21,232 nt of DNA from an uncultured Clostridium sp. (GTDB lineage: Bacteria; Bacillota; Clostridia; Peptostreptococcales; Peptostreptococcaceae): positions 1 to 21,232 of the forward strand of contig UQCY01000018.1 in the NCBI GenBank assembly GCA_900539645.1. Direction: 5' to 3'. Below the pieces are notes generated by a model that was not told the DNA's origin, made no database searches, and saw only the letters and a program-made list of their open reading frames with translations. A program made the translations under genes and the position numbers. Of the stretch, positions 14,309-21,232 are shown piece after piece; within the stretch, counting starts at the first letter, position 1; each line of letters opens with the position of its first letter.

Positions 14309-17149
14309 TTATTTGAAGTATCTCTTAAGGAATTGTCCTGTGTAGCTTTCTTCTACTTTAGATACTTCTTCTGGTGTTCCTGTGGCAACTATTGTTCCTC
14401 CACCGTCTCCACCTTCTGGTCCTAAGTCGATTATATGGTCACAAGTTTTTATTACATCAAGGTTGTGCTCTATTACAACTATTGTATTTCCTGTGTCCGC
14501 AAGTCTTTGAAGTACGTCAATTAGTTTATCTACATCTGCCATGTGAAGTCCAGTTGTTGGCTCATCTAATATGTACAGTGTTTTTCCTGTTGGACGTTTG
14601 CTAAGTTCGGCTGCTAGTTTAATTCTCTGAGCCTCCCCACCAGAGAGCTGTGTAGATGGCTGTCCTAGTTTGATATATGATAGACCTACATCCATTAGAG
14701 TTTCTAGTTTTCTTCTTATATTTGGTATGTTTTCAAAGAATTCTAGTGCTTCTTCTACGTTCATATCAAGTACATCAGATATTGTTTTGTCTTTGTATTT
14801 TACCTGTAGAGTTTCTCTATTGTATCTTTCCCCTTTACATACTTCACAAGGAACGTATACGTCTGGAAGGAAGTGCATTTCTATTTTAATTATTCCATCT
14901 CCCTTACAGGCTTCACATCTTCCACCTTTTACATTGAAACTAAATCTACCCTTCTGGTATCCTCTAGCTTTTGCTTCATTAGTAGATGCAAATAAATCTC
15001 TTATATGGTCGAATACTCCTGTGTAAGTCGCAGGATTTGAACGAGGTGTTCTTCCTATTGGGCTCTGGTCTATGTTTATTATTTTGTCTATGTTTTCAAT
15101 TCCAGTTATTTCTTTGTGTTTACCTGGTCTTATTCTAGCTCTATTTACTTTACTTGCAACACCTTTGTAAAGTATTTCGTTTACTAGCGTACTTTTTCCT
15201 GATCCAGATACTCCAGTTACACATACAAATTTACCAAGTGGGAATTTTACGTTAATATTTTTTAAGTTGTTTTCTGATGCTTTTTTGATTTCTATGAAGT
15301 TTCCATTTCCTTCTCTTAAAGTTTCTGGAATTGCTATCTGTTTTTCTCCACTTAGATATTTTCCTGTGATAGAGTTTGGATTGTTTATTATCTCTTCTGC
15401 AGTTCCCTCTGCTACTATTTCTCCACCATGAATTCCAGCTCCAGGGCCAATATCTACTATATAGTCCGCAGCTCTCATTGTATCTTCATCGTGTTCAACA
15501 ACTATAAGTGTGTTTCCTAAGTCTGTTAGGTTTCTTAGAGTTCCTATTAGTTTGTCGTTATCTCTCTGATGAAGTCCTATACTAGGCTCGTCTAGTACAT
15601 AAAGTACTCCTACAAGTGCAGAACCTATTTGAGTTGCAAGTCTTATACGCTGAGCTTCTCCTCCAGAAAGTGTTCCAGCTTTTCTCGATAGATTTAGATA
15701 GTCAAGACCTACATCTCTAAGGAATGATGCTCTAGCTTTTATTTCTTTTATTATCTCAGCTGCTATCATTTTCTGTTTTTCTGAGAAAGTGTCGTTTAGT
15801 CCGTCTATAAATTCTATTAATTCATTTATAGATAAGTCTGTTACTTCTATTATGTTTTTTCCACCAACAAGTACAGATAGAACCTCGTTTTTAAGTCTTC
15901 TTCCTTTACATACAGGACAAGGACTTTCAGCCATAAATTCTTCTAGTTTATCTCTCATGTACTCTGATTTTGTTTCTTGGTATCTTCTTGATATATTTGT
16001 TACAACACCTTCAAAATGTGCTCTGTATTTTTTTCTTCCACTAAATTTTGAGTCGAATTCAAATTCAACTATTGTGCTGTCTACTCCATTTCCATATAGT
16101 AGCTCCTGTACAAAATCCTCAGGTAGTTCTTTAAATGGAACATCTATATCTACACCGTATTTGTCAGCTAAACTTTTCATCATCATGCTGTAGTATGTTT
16201 CGTCATTTGTAGCAGCTGCTCCCCAAGCCGCAATAGCACCTTGTTTTATAGTTAAGTCCTTGTTTGGAACTACTAAGTCTGGGTCAACTTCTTTACTTTC
16301 TCCAAGACCTTTACAAGCTTCACACGCACCGAATGGAGCATTGAATGAGAACATTCTAGGAGATAATTCTTCTATTCCTATTCCATGGTCTGGGCAAGCA
16401 AATTTTGTAGAGAACATTACTTCTTCTCCGTCTATTACCTGAGCAATTACAAGTCCGTCAGATAGTTTTAGTGCAGTTTCAAGAGAGTCTCCAAGTCTGC
16501 TTTCTAGACCTGGTTTGACTATTATTCTATCTACTACAACTTCTATATCGTGCTTTTTATTTTTTTCGATTTCTATTTCGTCGTTTATATCGTAGTTTTC
16601 TCCATCTACTCTTATTCTTACAAATCCTTCTTTTCTTATGTTGTCTATTAGTTTTTTGTGAGTTCCTTTTTTTCCTCTGACTATCGGTGATAGTATCTGG
16701 ATTTTTGTTCTTTCTGGAAATTCTAATATTTTATCTGTTATTTCCTGAACTGTCATCCGGCTTATTTTCTTTCCACAAACTGCACAGTGAGCCTCACCTG
16801 CATTTGCGAATAATAGTCTTAGGTAGTCGTATATTTCTGTTACAGTTCCCACAGTTGAACGAGGGTTTTTTGATGTTGTTTTCTGGTCTATTGATATCGC
16901 TGGAGATAGTCCTTCTATGTACTCAACGTTAGGTTTTTCCATCTGTCCTAAGAACTGTCTTGCATATGATGAAAGACTTTCTACATATCTTCTCTGGCCT
17001 TCTGCATAAATTGTGTCGAATGCTAGAGATGATTTTCCAGATCCAGAAAGTCCTGTAAATACTATGAATTTATTTCTAGGAAGCGTCAAGTCTACACCTT
17101 TTAAGTTGTTTTCCCTTGCTCCTCTTATTACAATATTTCTCTCTTGCAT
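14309..17149 (-). CDS. uvrA: Excinuclease ABC subunit UvrA
   Basis: UvrA is the dimeric ABC-type ATPase that recognises damaged DNA and loads UvrB. The 946-aa length is normal. The first ATPase half has Walker [10 protein letters not shown] (33-41), followed by [19 protein letters not shown] zinc-like module CAVC (122-125) and a second with CPDHG (252-256) and CEAC (276-279) follow, where His255 stands in a position that is Cys in E. coli. The first signature motif is [12 protein letters not shown]. The second half has GVSGSGKST (about 647), CEACKGDG and CEVCKGE (about 740-770), and [15 protein letters not shown]. The start has GGAG 5-6 nt upstream. The uvrB stop is 40 nt upstream, so the two form an operon under the LexA box near 19260. 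The gene ends in the terminator at 14210-14247. Confidence 0.98.
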   Translation of the reverse strand: MQERNIVIRGARENNLKGVDLTLPRNKFIVFTGLSGSGKSSLAFDTIYAEGQRRYVESLSSYARQFLGQMEKPNVEYIEGLSPAISIDQKTTSKNPRSTVGTVTEIYDYLRLLFANAGEAHCAVCGKKISRMTVQEITDKILEFPERTKIQILSPIVRGKKGTHKKLIDNIRKEGFVRIRVDGENYDINDEIEIEKNKKHDIEVVVDRIIVKPGLESRLGDSLETALKLSDGLVIAQVIDGEEVMFSTKFACPDHGIGIEELSPRMFSFNAPFGACEACKGLGESKEVDPDLVVPNKDLTIKQGAIAAWGAAATNDETYYSMMMKSLADKYGVDIDVPFKELPEDFVQELLYGNGVDSTIVEFEFDSKFSGRKKYRAHFEGVVTNISRRYQETKSEYMRDKLEEFMAESPCPVCKGRRLKNEVLSVLVGGKNIIEVTDLSINELIEFIDGLNDTFSEKQKMIAAEIIKEIKARASFLRDVGLDYLNLSRKAGTLSGGEAQRIRLATQIGSALVGVLYVLDEPSIGLHQRDNDKLIGTLRNLTDLGNTLIVVEHDEDTMRAADYIVDIGPGAGIHGGEIVAEGTAEEIINNPNSITGKYLSGEKQIAIPETLREGNGNFIEIKKASENNLKNINVKFPLGKFVCVTGVSGSGKSTLVNEILYKGVASKVNRARIRPGKHKEITGIENIDKIINIDQSPIGRTPRSNPATYTGVFDHIRDLFASTNEAKARGYQKGRFSFNVKGGRCEACKGDGIIKIEMHFLPDVYVPCEVCKGERYNRETLQVKYKDKTISDVLDMNVEEALEFFENIPNIRRKLETLMDVGLSYIKLGQPSTQLSGGEAQRIKLAAELSKRPTGKTLYILDEPTTGLHMADVDKLIDVLQRLADTGNTIVVIEHNLDVIKTCDHIIDLGPEGGDGGGTIVATGTPEEVSKVEESYTGQFLKRYFK

Positions 17150-17189
17150 AGCTACTCCTTTCTTTCGCTTCTATTTTTGATTTTATATT

Positions 17190-19172
17190 CTATTTTTCTT
17201 TTTTAGCAATTTTTTCTTCTAATTCTTTTAGTTTATCTCTTAATTCCGCAGCTCTTTCAAACTGAAGATTTTTAGCAGCTTCCATCATTTCTTCTGTTAG
17301 CTTAGCAACATTTGCTTTTAATTCGTCGATGTCGTCAGTTTCTTTAATTCCGTATACAACCTCTTCTTCTGCAGCCTGAGTAGCTTCGATTGCAGCTCGT
17401 ATATCTTTTTTAACTGTCTTCGGAATTATTCCATGTTCTTTGTTGTACGCATCCTGTATTTCTCTTCTTCTTTTAGTTTCATCTATTGCACTTCTCATAG
17501 AGTCTGTTATCTTGTCTGCGTACATTATTACTCGTCCATGTTCGTTTCTGGCAGCACGACCTATTGTCTGTATTAGAGAAGTTTCAGAACGTAGGAATCC
17601 TTCTTTATCTGCATCTAATATTGCTATTAGAGATACTTCTGGGATATCTAATCCTTCTCTTAGTAGGTTGATTCCTATAAGTACGTCAAATTTACCCATT
17701 CTTAAATCCCTGATTATTTCAGTTCTTTCAAGTGTTGCTATGTCTGAGTGTAGGTATTTTACCTTTATTCCAATTTCTTTTAGGTAATCTGTTAAGTCTT
17801 CACTCATTTTTTTAGTCAGAGTAGTTACTAGTACTCTTTCACCTTTTTCGATTACAGAATGGATTTCATGTACTAGGTTATCTATCTGATTTTCTATAGG
17901 TCTTACATCTATTTCAGGGTCTAATAGTCCTGTAGGTCTTATTATCTGTTCAGCAAATGTTGTACTGTTCTGAATTTCGTAAGGTCCTGGTGTAGCTGTT
18001 GTAAATACTATCTGGTTTATGTTTTCTTCAAATTCTTCAAAGTTTAAAGGTCTGTTGTCGTACGCTGATGGAAGTCTAAATCCATTGTCTATTAGTGATC
18101 CTTTTCTTGAGCGGTCTCCTGCATACATACCCCTTACCTGAGGAATTGTGACATGCGACTCATCTACTATCATTAGGAAATCATCTGGGAAGAAGTCCAT
18201 AAGTGTGTACGGTTTTTCTCCTTCTGCCCTTCCTGTTAAGTGTCTTGAATAGTTTTCTATTCCCTGACAGAATCCAATTTCCTTTAGCATTTCTATGTCG
18301 TAGTTTGTTCTCTGCTCTATTCTCTGTGCTTCAAGCAACATATCTCTCTCTTTGAAATACTGTATTCTTTCTTCTAATTCTGCCTCTATTCTTTTTATTG
18401 CTTCTTCAATTCTTTCTGGAGTTGTTACATAGTGAGATGCCGGGAATATTGCGACGTGGCTTCTTGTTCCGACTATTTTACCAGTTAGGTAGTCTATTTC
18501 TGTTATTCTGTCTATTTCATCCCCAAAGAATTCTACTCTTATCGCTTTTTCATCGTCACCTGCTGGGAATATTTCTAATACATCACCTCTAACTCTGAAC
18601 GTTCCTCGAGTAAAGTTTATGTCATTTCTTTCGTACTGTATTTCTATCAATCTTTTTATTACATCATCTCTGTCTTTTTCGTCACCTGGTCTAAGTGAAA
18701 GCATCATTTCCTTATAGTCTTTTGGATCCCCTAAACCATATATACAAGATACAGATGATATTATTATTACATCTCTTCTTTCTAATAATGCAGCAGTTGC
18801 AGAGTGTCTAAGTTTGTCTATTTCATCGTTTATGCTTGCATCTTTTTCTATATATGTGTCACTGCTCGCTACATAGGCTTCTGGCTGGTAGTAATCGTAG
18901 TATGATACGAAATATTCTACAGCATTTTCTGGGAAGAATTCTTTAAATTCCCCGTAAAGCTGTGCAGCAAGTGTTTTGTTGTGAGCTAGTATAAGTGTTG
19001 GTTTGTTTACATTTTCTATTATATTTGCCATAGTGAATGTTTTTCCCGAACCAGTTACTCCAAGTAGTGTCGAGAATTTTTCGTTTCTTTTTATGGCATC
19101 TGATATCGTCTTTATGGCTTCAGGCTGGTCACCTGTTGGCTTGAATTTTGAATGTATTTTAAATTTATCCAT
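17190..19172 (-). CDS. uvrB: Excinuclease ABC subunit UvrB
   Basis: UvrB is the helicase-like damage verification subunit that receives the lesion from UvrA and recruits UvrC. The 660 aa match the family. It has Walker A GVTGSGKT (38-45), the beta-hairpin [10 protein letters not shown] (91-100) that threads between the strands, [14 protein letters not shown] near residue 335, the TATPGPYE motif and the helicase motifs [12 protein letters not shown] and [11 protein letters not shown]-terminal UVR domain (about 620-660, [18 protein letters not shown]) binds UvrC. It is the first gene of the uvrBA operon. The start is preceded by AGGACAGGTG. A LexA-like box and an extended -10 promoter lie 50-100 nt upstream, so SOS induction is likely. 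Confidence 0.98.
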   Translation of the reverse strand: MDKFKIHSKFKPTGDQPEAIKTISDAIKRNEKFSTLLGVTGSGKTFTMANIIENVNKPTLILAHNKTLAAQLYGEFKEFFPENAVEYFVSYYDYYQPEAYVASSDTYIEKDASINDEIDKLRHSATAALLERRDVIIISSVSCIYGLGDPKDYKEMMLSLRPGDEKDRDDVIKRLIEIQYERNDINFTRGTFRVRGDVLEIFPAGDDEKAIRVEFFGDEIDRITEIDYLTGKIVGTRSHVAIFPASHYVTTPERIEEAIKRIEAELEERIQYFKERDMLLEAQRIEQRTNYDIEMLKEIGFCQGIENYSRHLTGRAEGEKPYTLMDFFPDDFLMIVDESHVTIPQVRGMYAGDRSRKGSLIDNGFRLPSAYDNRPLNFEEFEENINQIVFTTATPGPYEIQNSTTFAEQIIRPTGLLDPEIDVRPIENQIDNLVHEIHSVIEKGERVLVTTLTKKMSEDLTDYLKEIGIKVKYLHSDIATLERTEIIRDLRMGKFDVLIGINLLREGLDIPEVSLIAILDADKEGFLRSETSLIQTIGRAARNEHGRVIMYADKITDSMRSAIDETKRRREIQDAYNKEHGIIPKTVKKDIRAAIEATQAAEEEVVYGIKETDDIDELKANVAKLTEEMMEAAKNLQFERAAELRDKLKELEEKIAKKEK

Positions 19173-19219
19173 AATTTGAACACCTGTCCTTTTCAGATAT
19201 TTCCGTCTTTGTCAAAACT

Positions 19220-19225
19220 AGTATA
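19220..19225 (-). promoter_or_regulatory. Extended -10 promoter element of uvrBA
   Basis: TATACT on the minus strand, preceded by TGT, gives TGTTATACT, an extended -10. It lies about 48 nt upstream of the uvrB start. The -35 region is weak (TATGAA), which fits reliance on the extended element. Confidence 0.55.
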
Positions 19226-19256
19226 ACATAAATAAAATTTATTTCATAGAATTTTG

Positions 19257-19270
19257 CGAATATATGTTCG
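19257..19270 (-). promoter_or_regulatory. LexA (SOS) box upstream of uvrBA
   Basis: CGAACATATATTCG on the minus strand matches the Firmicute LexA consensus CGAAC-N4-GTTCG at all fixed positions but one. The uvrB and uvrA genes are common SOS genes. The box lies upstream of the proposed -10, near the -35 to -60 region. Confidence 0.75.
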
Positions 19271-19277
19271 TTAAAAT

Positions 19278-19310
19278 TAGAGCTAATAGGATTATTCCCC
19301 ATTAGCTCTA
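19278..19310 (-). terminator. Probable terminator after the CcdA-TlpA gene
   Basis: The stem TAGAGCTAAT/ATTAGCTCTA (19278-19287 and 19301-19310, with a 13-nt loop) lies about 45 nt past the stop. The T tract on the minus strand is modest (CTAATTTT), so strength is uncertain. A T stretch also follows on the plus side. Confidence 0.65.
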
Positions 19311-19355
19311 GTTTTATTCGTAATTTATTTTTAATATTAATTTTTTATTATTTTC

Positions 19356-20639
19356 TTATTGTTTTCTTTTTCCTGTAATAGTCTGCTCTATTATGCTCTC
19401 CATAGCTTCTTGAGTAAGCCCACCTTGAACATATCCAAATACGTTTCCTTCTTTGTCTATCATAAATGTAGTTGGAAGCGATGATATTCTATACGCACCA
19501 AATGTGTAACCTCCATCATCCATTAATACAGGATATGTGTATCCATTTTCTTCTAAGAATGCTTTTATTCCGTCGATGTCTTTTTCATCCTGAGTGTTTG
19601 GAGCTGCGACAGATAGTATTACTACTTCTGATTCTTCTCCCTGTTTTTCGTATTTTTCATAAATCTTCTGTATATCAGGCATTTCCATTTTACAAGGAGG
19701 ACACCAAGTTGCCCAGAAGTTTAAAAATACTACCTTCCCTTTATAATCAGAAAGCTTGTGAGTTTTTCCATACTGGTCTTTTAATTCAAAATCTATTGCA
19801 GGAGTTTTATCATTATTTGCATTAGATGATGATCCTTCGTTTTTTGTTTCTGCTTTATTATTTTCTTCTGTGTTTGAATTTGTTGCATCTTTTCCTGTAG
19901 AGTATGTTACATTTGAATTACTTGATGCATTTGTACTATTTGCTGTGTAAGATAATTTTCCACTAAATACAAATAGCCCCATCACTATCATTAGAAATGC
20001 ACCTATTTTAACTGTATATTTCACTATATTTTTGTATTTCTTTATTAAATTCATTAACTGAGTTGTGAATAATCCAAGTAATATGAATGGGATTATAAAT
20101 CCAGCACTGTAAACACCTATTAGCATAAATCCTTTCATCCGCGTTTCAGCACTTCCAGCCATTATCAGTACACTTGTTAGTACAGGCCCTATACATGGTG
20201 TCCATGCAAAGCTAAATGTAAACCCAAATATTATCGCTGTTATCGGTGATAATGCTATTTTGTCCATTTTAAAAGGAAGTTTGTGCTCACTTTCTAGTAG
20301 AGTAGATCTTTTAAAGATTCCTAATTGGTAAAGTCCAAATAATATCATTATTACTCCACCAATTTTTGATATTATATCTCCGTATGAAGCAAAGAATTCT
20401 TTTAAAGCCGATACTCCTAGCCCCATTATGAAGAACGATAAACTTATCCCCAATGTGAAGAATATTGTGTTTATAAGTAGTTTTCTCTTGTTGTAGCTTC
20501 CATCTTCTTGATTAATTCCACCTGATAAATATCCTAGATACAGTGGAATTAGTGGTAGTATACAAGGAGATGTGAAGCTTAGTACACCCTGTAAAAATAC
20601 CGTCAACATCGGTATGCTCATATCTAAATTAAAATTCAT
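19356..20639 (-). CDS. CcdA-TlpA fusion, membrane thiol-disulfide reductant conduit with thioredoxin-like domain
   Basis: The N-terminal part (1-225) is a CcdA/DsbD-type membrane domain. It has six predicted helices and the two cysteine motifs TSPCILPLIPLYLGY (Cys26) and FAWTPCIGPV (Cys149), which carry electrons from cytoplasmic thioredoxin across the membrane. A low-complexity Ser/Asn/Thr linker (about 230-280) leads to a TlpA/ResA-like thioredoxin domain with WCPPC (Cys313, Cys316) and the cis-proline in SLPTTF (Pro389). The domain would face outward and reduce disulfides or act in redox maintenance of envelope proteins. The 427-aa length fits a two-domain fusion. GAGGGGG precedes the ATG. 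No cytochrome maturation gene is nearby, so a role in c-type cytochromes is not supported. Its partner is not visible. Confidence 0.92.
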   Translation of the reverse strand: MNFNLDMSIPMLTVFLQGVLSFTSPCILPLIPLYLGYLSGGINQEDGSYNKRKLLINTIFFTLGISLSFFIMGLGVSALKEFFASYGDIISKIGGVIMILFGLYQLGIFKRSTLLESEHKLPFKMDKIALSPITAIIFGFTFSFAWTPCIGPVLTSVLIMAGSAETRMKGFMLIGVYSAGFIIPFILLGLFTTQLMNLIKKYKNIVKYTVKIGAFLMIVMGLFVFSGKLSYTANSTNASSNSNVTYSTGKDATNSNTEENNKAETKNEGSSSNANNDKTPAIDFELKDQYGKTHKLSDYKGKVVFLNFWATWCPPCKMEMPDIQKIYEKYEKQGEESEVVILSVAAPNTQDEKDIDGIKAFLEENGYTYPVLMDDGGYTFGAYRISSLPTTFMIDKEGNVFGYVQGGLTQEAMESIIEQTITGKRKQ

Positions 20640-20817
20640 ACAATTTCCCCCTCTTTTGATTATAAGTTTTTTATTATGCTTTTTAGTTAATATTTTTATC
20701 TATTATATTCTTTATATTATTAATTTATAGTCTATTTACTTATACCCATTTTATGCAATATTTACCATTGTTATGTACCAATTTTCATATTTTCATCACA
20801 ATCAATTAGTTCCTATT
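20640..20817 (-). promoter_or_regulatory. AT-rich upstream region of the CcdA-TlpA gene
   Basis: This region must contain the promoter, but it is so AT-rich that many -10-like hexamers occur (for example TATAAG and TATAAA near 20715-20750), and none has a good -35 at the right distance. No hairpin or known riboswitch stands out. Confidence 0.25.
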
Positions 20818-20850
20818 AAAAAAAGACCACCTAAAACAATCGGCGATCTT
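20818..20850 (-). terminator. Intrinsic terminator downstream of the rsgA remnant
   Basis: On the minus strand AAGATCGCC (20850-20842) pairs with GGTGGTCTT (20831-20823), using two G-T pairs around a 10-nt loop, followed by seven T. It was probably the terminator of the gene whose tail remains at 20882-21073. Confidence 0.75.
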
Positions 20851-20881
20851 CTTTATAATATTTATTTTTAATATTTACCCT

Positions 20882-21073
20882 TTATCTTCTTATTGCCATT
20901 TTCTTTATCAATTTAGAAATTTCTTTTTGTTTTTTATTCTTAGCTATTAGATAGCTATTCTTATCATCATTAAAAGAGTTTTCAGTTTTTAATTTATTAT
21001 ATGCGTTCCATCTTTCTTCAGATAAAATTCCATTTTCTAAGGCTTCTCTCACAGCACAACCTGGTTCATTATC
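20882..21073 (-). pseudogene. rsgA: C-terminal remnant of ribosome small-subunit GTPase RsgA
   Basis: The 63 residues from DNEPGCAVREALENGILSEE onward, then RWNAYNKLKTE and a lysine-rich tail, match the C-terminal end of RsgA (YloQ), where NEPGCAV follows the zinc-binding Cys/His cluster. The GTPase domain, the OB fold and most of the zinc cluster are absent. The open frame runs on upstream to a TTG at 21103, but those extra codons (MLKNVAFLFF) come from the rRNA terminator hairpin and the TTG has no ribosome binding site. It is therefore a gene fragment joined to the end of an rRNA operon and not a small gene. A complete rsgA would be expected elsewhere in the genome. Confidence 0.7.
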
Positions 21074-21126
21074 AAAAAACAAAAATGCAACATTCTTTAA
21101 CAAATTGTTAATGAATGCTGCATTTT
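21074..21126 (-). terminator. Intrinsic terminator of the rRNA operon
   Basis: A long hairpin on the minus strand has outer arms AAAATGCAGCATTC and GAATGTTGCATTTT (21126-21113 and 21095-21082, one G-T pair). It is capped by the palindrome TTAACAAATTGTTAA as read on the plus strand (21097-21111). A T-rich tail (TTTTTGTTTTTT) follows. It lies about 50 nt past the 5S rRNA. Confidence 0.85.
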
Positions 21127-21178
21127 AAAAGTTAAATTTATTTTTCTTATTACAAATTCCAAAAAAATAAAAAAGATT

Positions 21179-21232
21179 ACGTGGCTACGTCCTACTCTCC
21201 CAGGGGCCTTCGCCCCAAGTACCATCAGCGAT
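21179..21232 (-). rRNA. rrf: 5S ribosomal RNA, 3' portion
   Basis: Read on the minus strand, the window edge gives GATGGTACTTGGGGCGAAGG, then CCCCTGGGAGAGTAGGACGT and AGCCACGT. This is the typical 3' half of a clostridial 5S rRNA with helix IV, the GGGAGAGUAGG loop and the closing helix I strand. The 5' half lies outside the window. The 3' end is placed at about 21179 from helix I, give or take a few bases. The rRNA operon is transcribed on the minus strand, into the rsgA remnant. Confidence 0.9.

Noticed and set aside
15789..16193. Plus-strand 134-codon frame inside uvrA
   Set aside because: It is fully antisense to conserved UvrA motifs and has no ribosome binding site of note.
20882..21103. 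A 73-codon open frame read as a complete small gene
   Set aside because: Its TTG start lies in the loop region of the rRNA terminator, has no ribosome binding site, and the first ten codons are terminator sequence. The rest matches only the RsgA C-terminus.
1..21232. CRISPR arrays, tRNA genes, prophage or transposase genes
   Set aside because: No regularly spaced repeats, tRNA cloverleaf with TTC-arm consensus, integrase or transposase motifs were seen on either strand.

Overview
The window looks like chromosomal DNA of a low-GC anaerobic Firmicute, most likely Peptostreptococcaceae (Peptostreptococcus or Clostridioides relatives). The reasons are AT-rich intergenic DNA, strong AGGAGG-type ribosome binding sites, TTG and GTG codons near starts, AGA/ATA-rich codon use, a Firmicute-type LexA box, and the conserved block of uvr genes, hprK, murB, PHP, rapZ and yvcK. 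This placement is inferred from content and not from a database search.

Layout, left to right. Positions 1-2639 hold a minus-strand operon: murB, PHP phosphoesterase, rapZ, then the first 18 codons of a probable yvcK. Positions 2640-3127 are a divergent intergenic region. cls (cardiolipin synthase) is the only plus-strand gene. Positions 4586-5022 lie between the convergent 3' ends of cls and hprK and contain the most unusual feature of the window: two copies of one structured element, each placed just after a stop codon in the sense orientation of its own transcript. Next is a minus-strand unit of a macro-like/HEPN-like protein, uvrC and hprK (8912 to 5023). Positions 9011-14136 hold a sensory and transport module in two transcription units: an OmpR-type regulator with a single-TM histidine kinase, then a MacB-like ABC ATPase with a large FtsX-type permease. 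Positions 14309-19172 carry uvrB-uvrA behind a LexA box. Positions 19356-20639 encode a CcdA-TlpA fusion. The right end has the 3' end of a minus-strand 5S rRNA, its terminator, and a C-terminal remnant of rsgA joined directly to that terminator.

How it fits together. UvrA, UvrB and UvrC are the nucleotide excision repair machinery, with UvrAB under probable SOS control and UvrC separated by the two-component/ABC island. HprK and the murB-PHP-rapZ-yvcK operon link carbon regulation with cell-wall precursor supply. Cls makes cardiolipin, and the two-component/ABC module probably senses and handles an envelope-active compound.

The best candidate for something undescribed is the twin 3'-UTR element. 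It has two conserved internal-loop strands (13 and 16-18 nt) held between outer and inner helices whose sequences differ completely between the copies. That pattern points to a structured RNA or a protein-binding hairpin and not to a simple sequence repeat.
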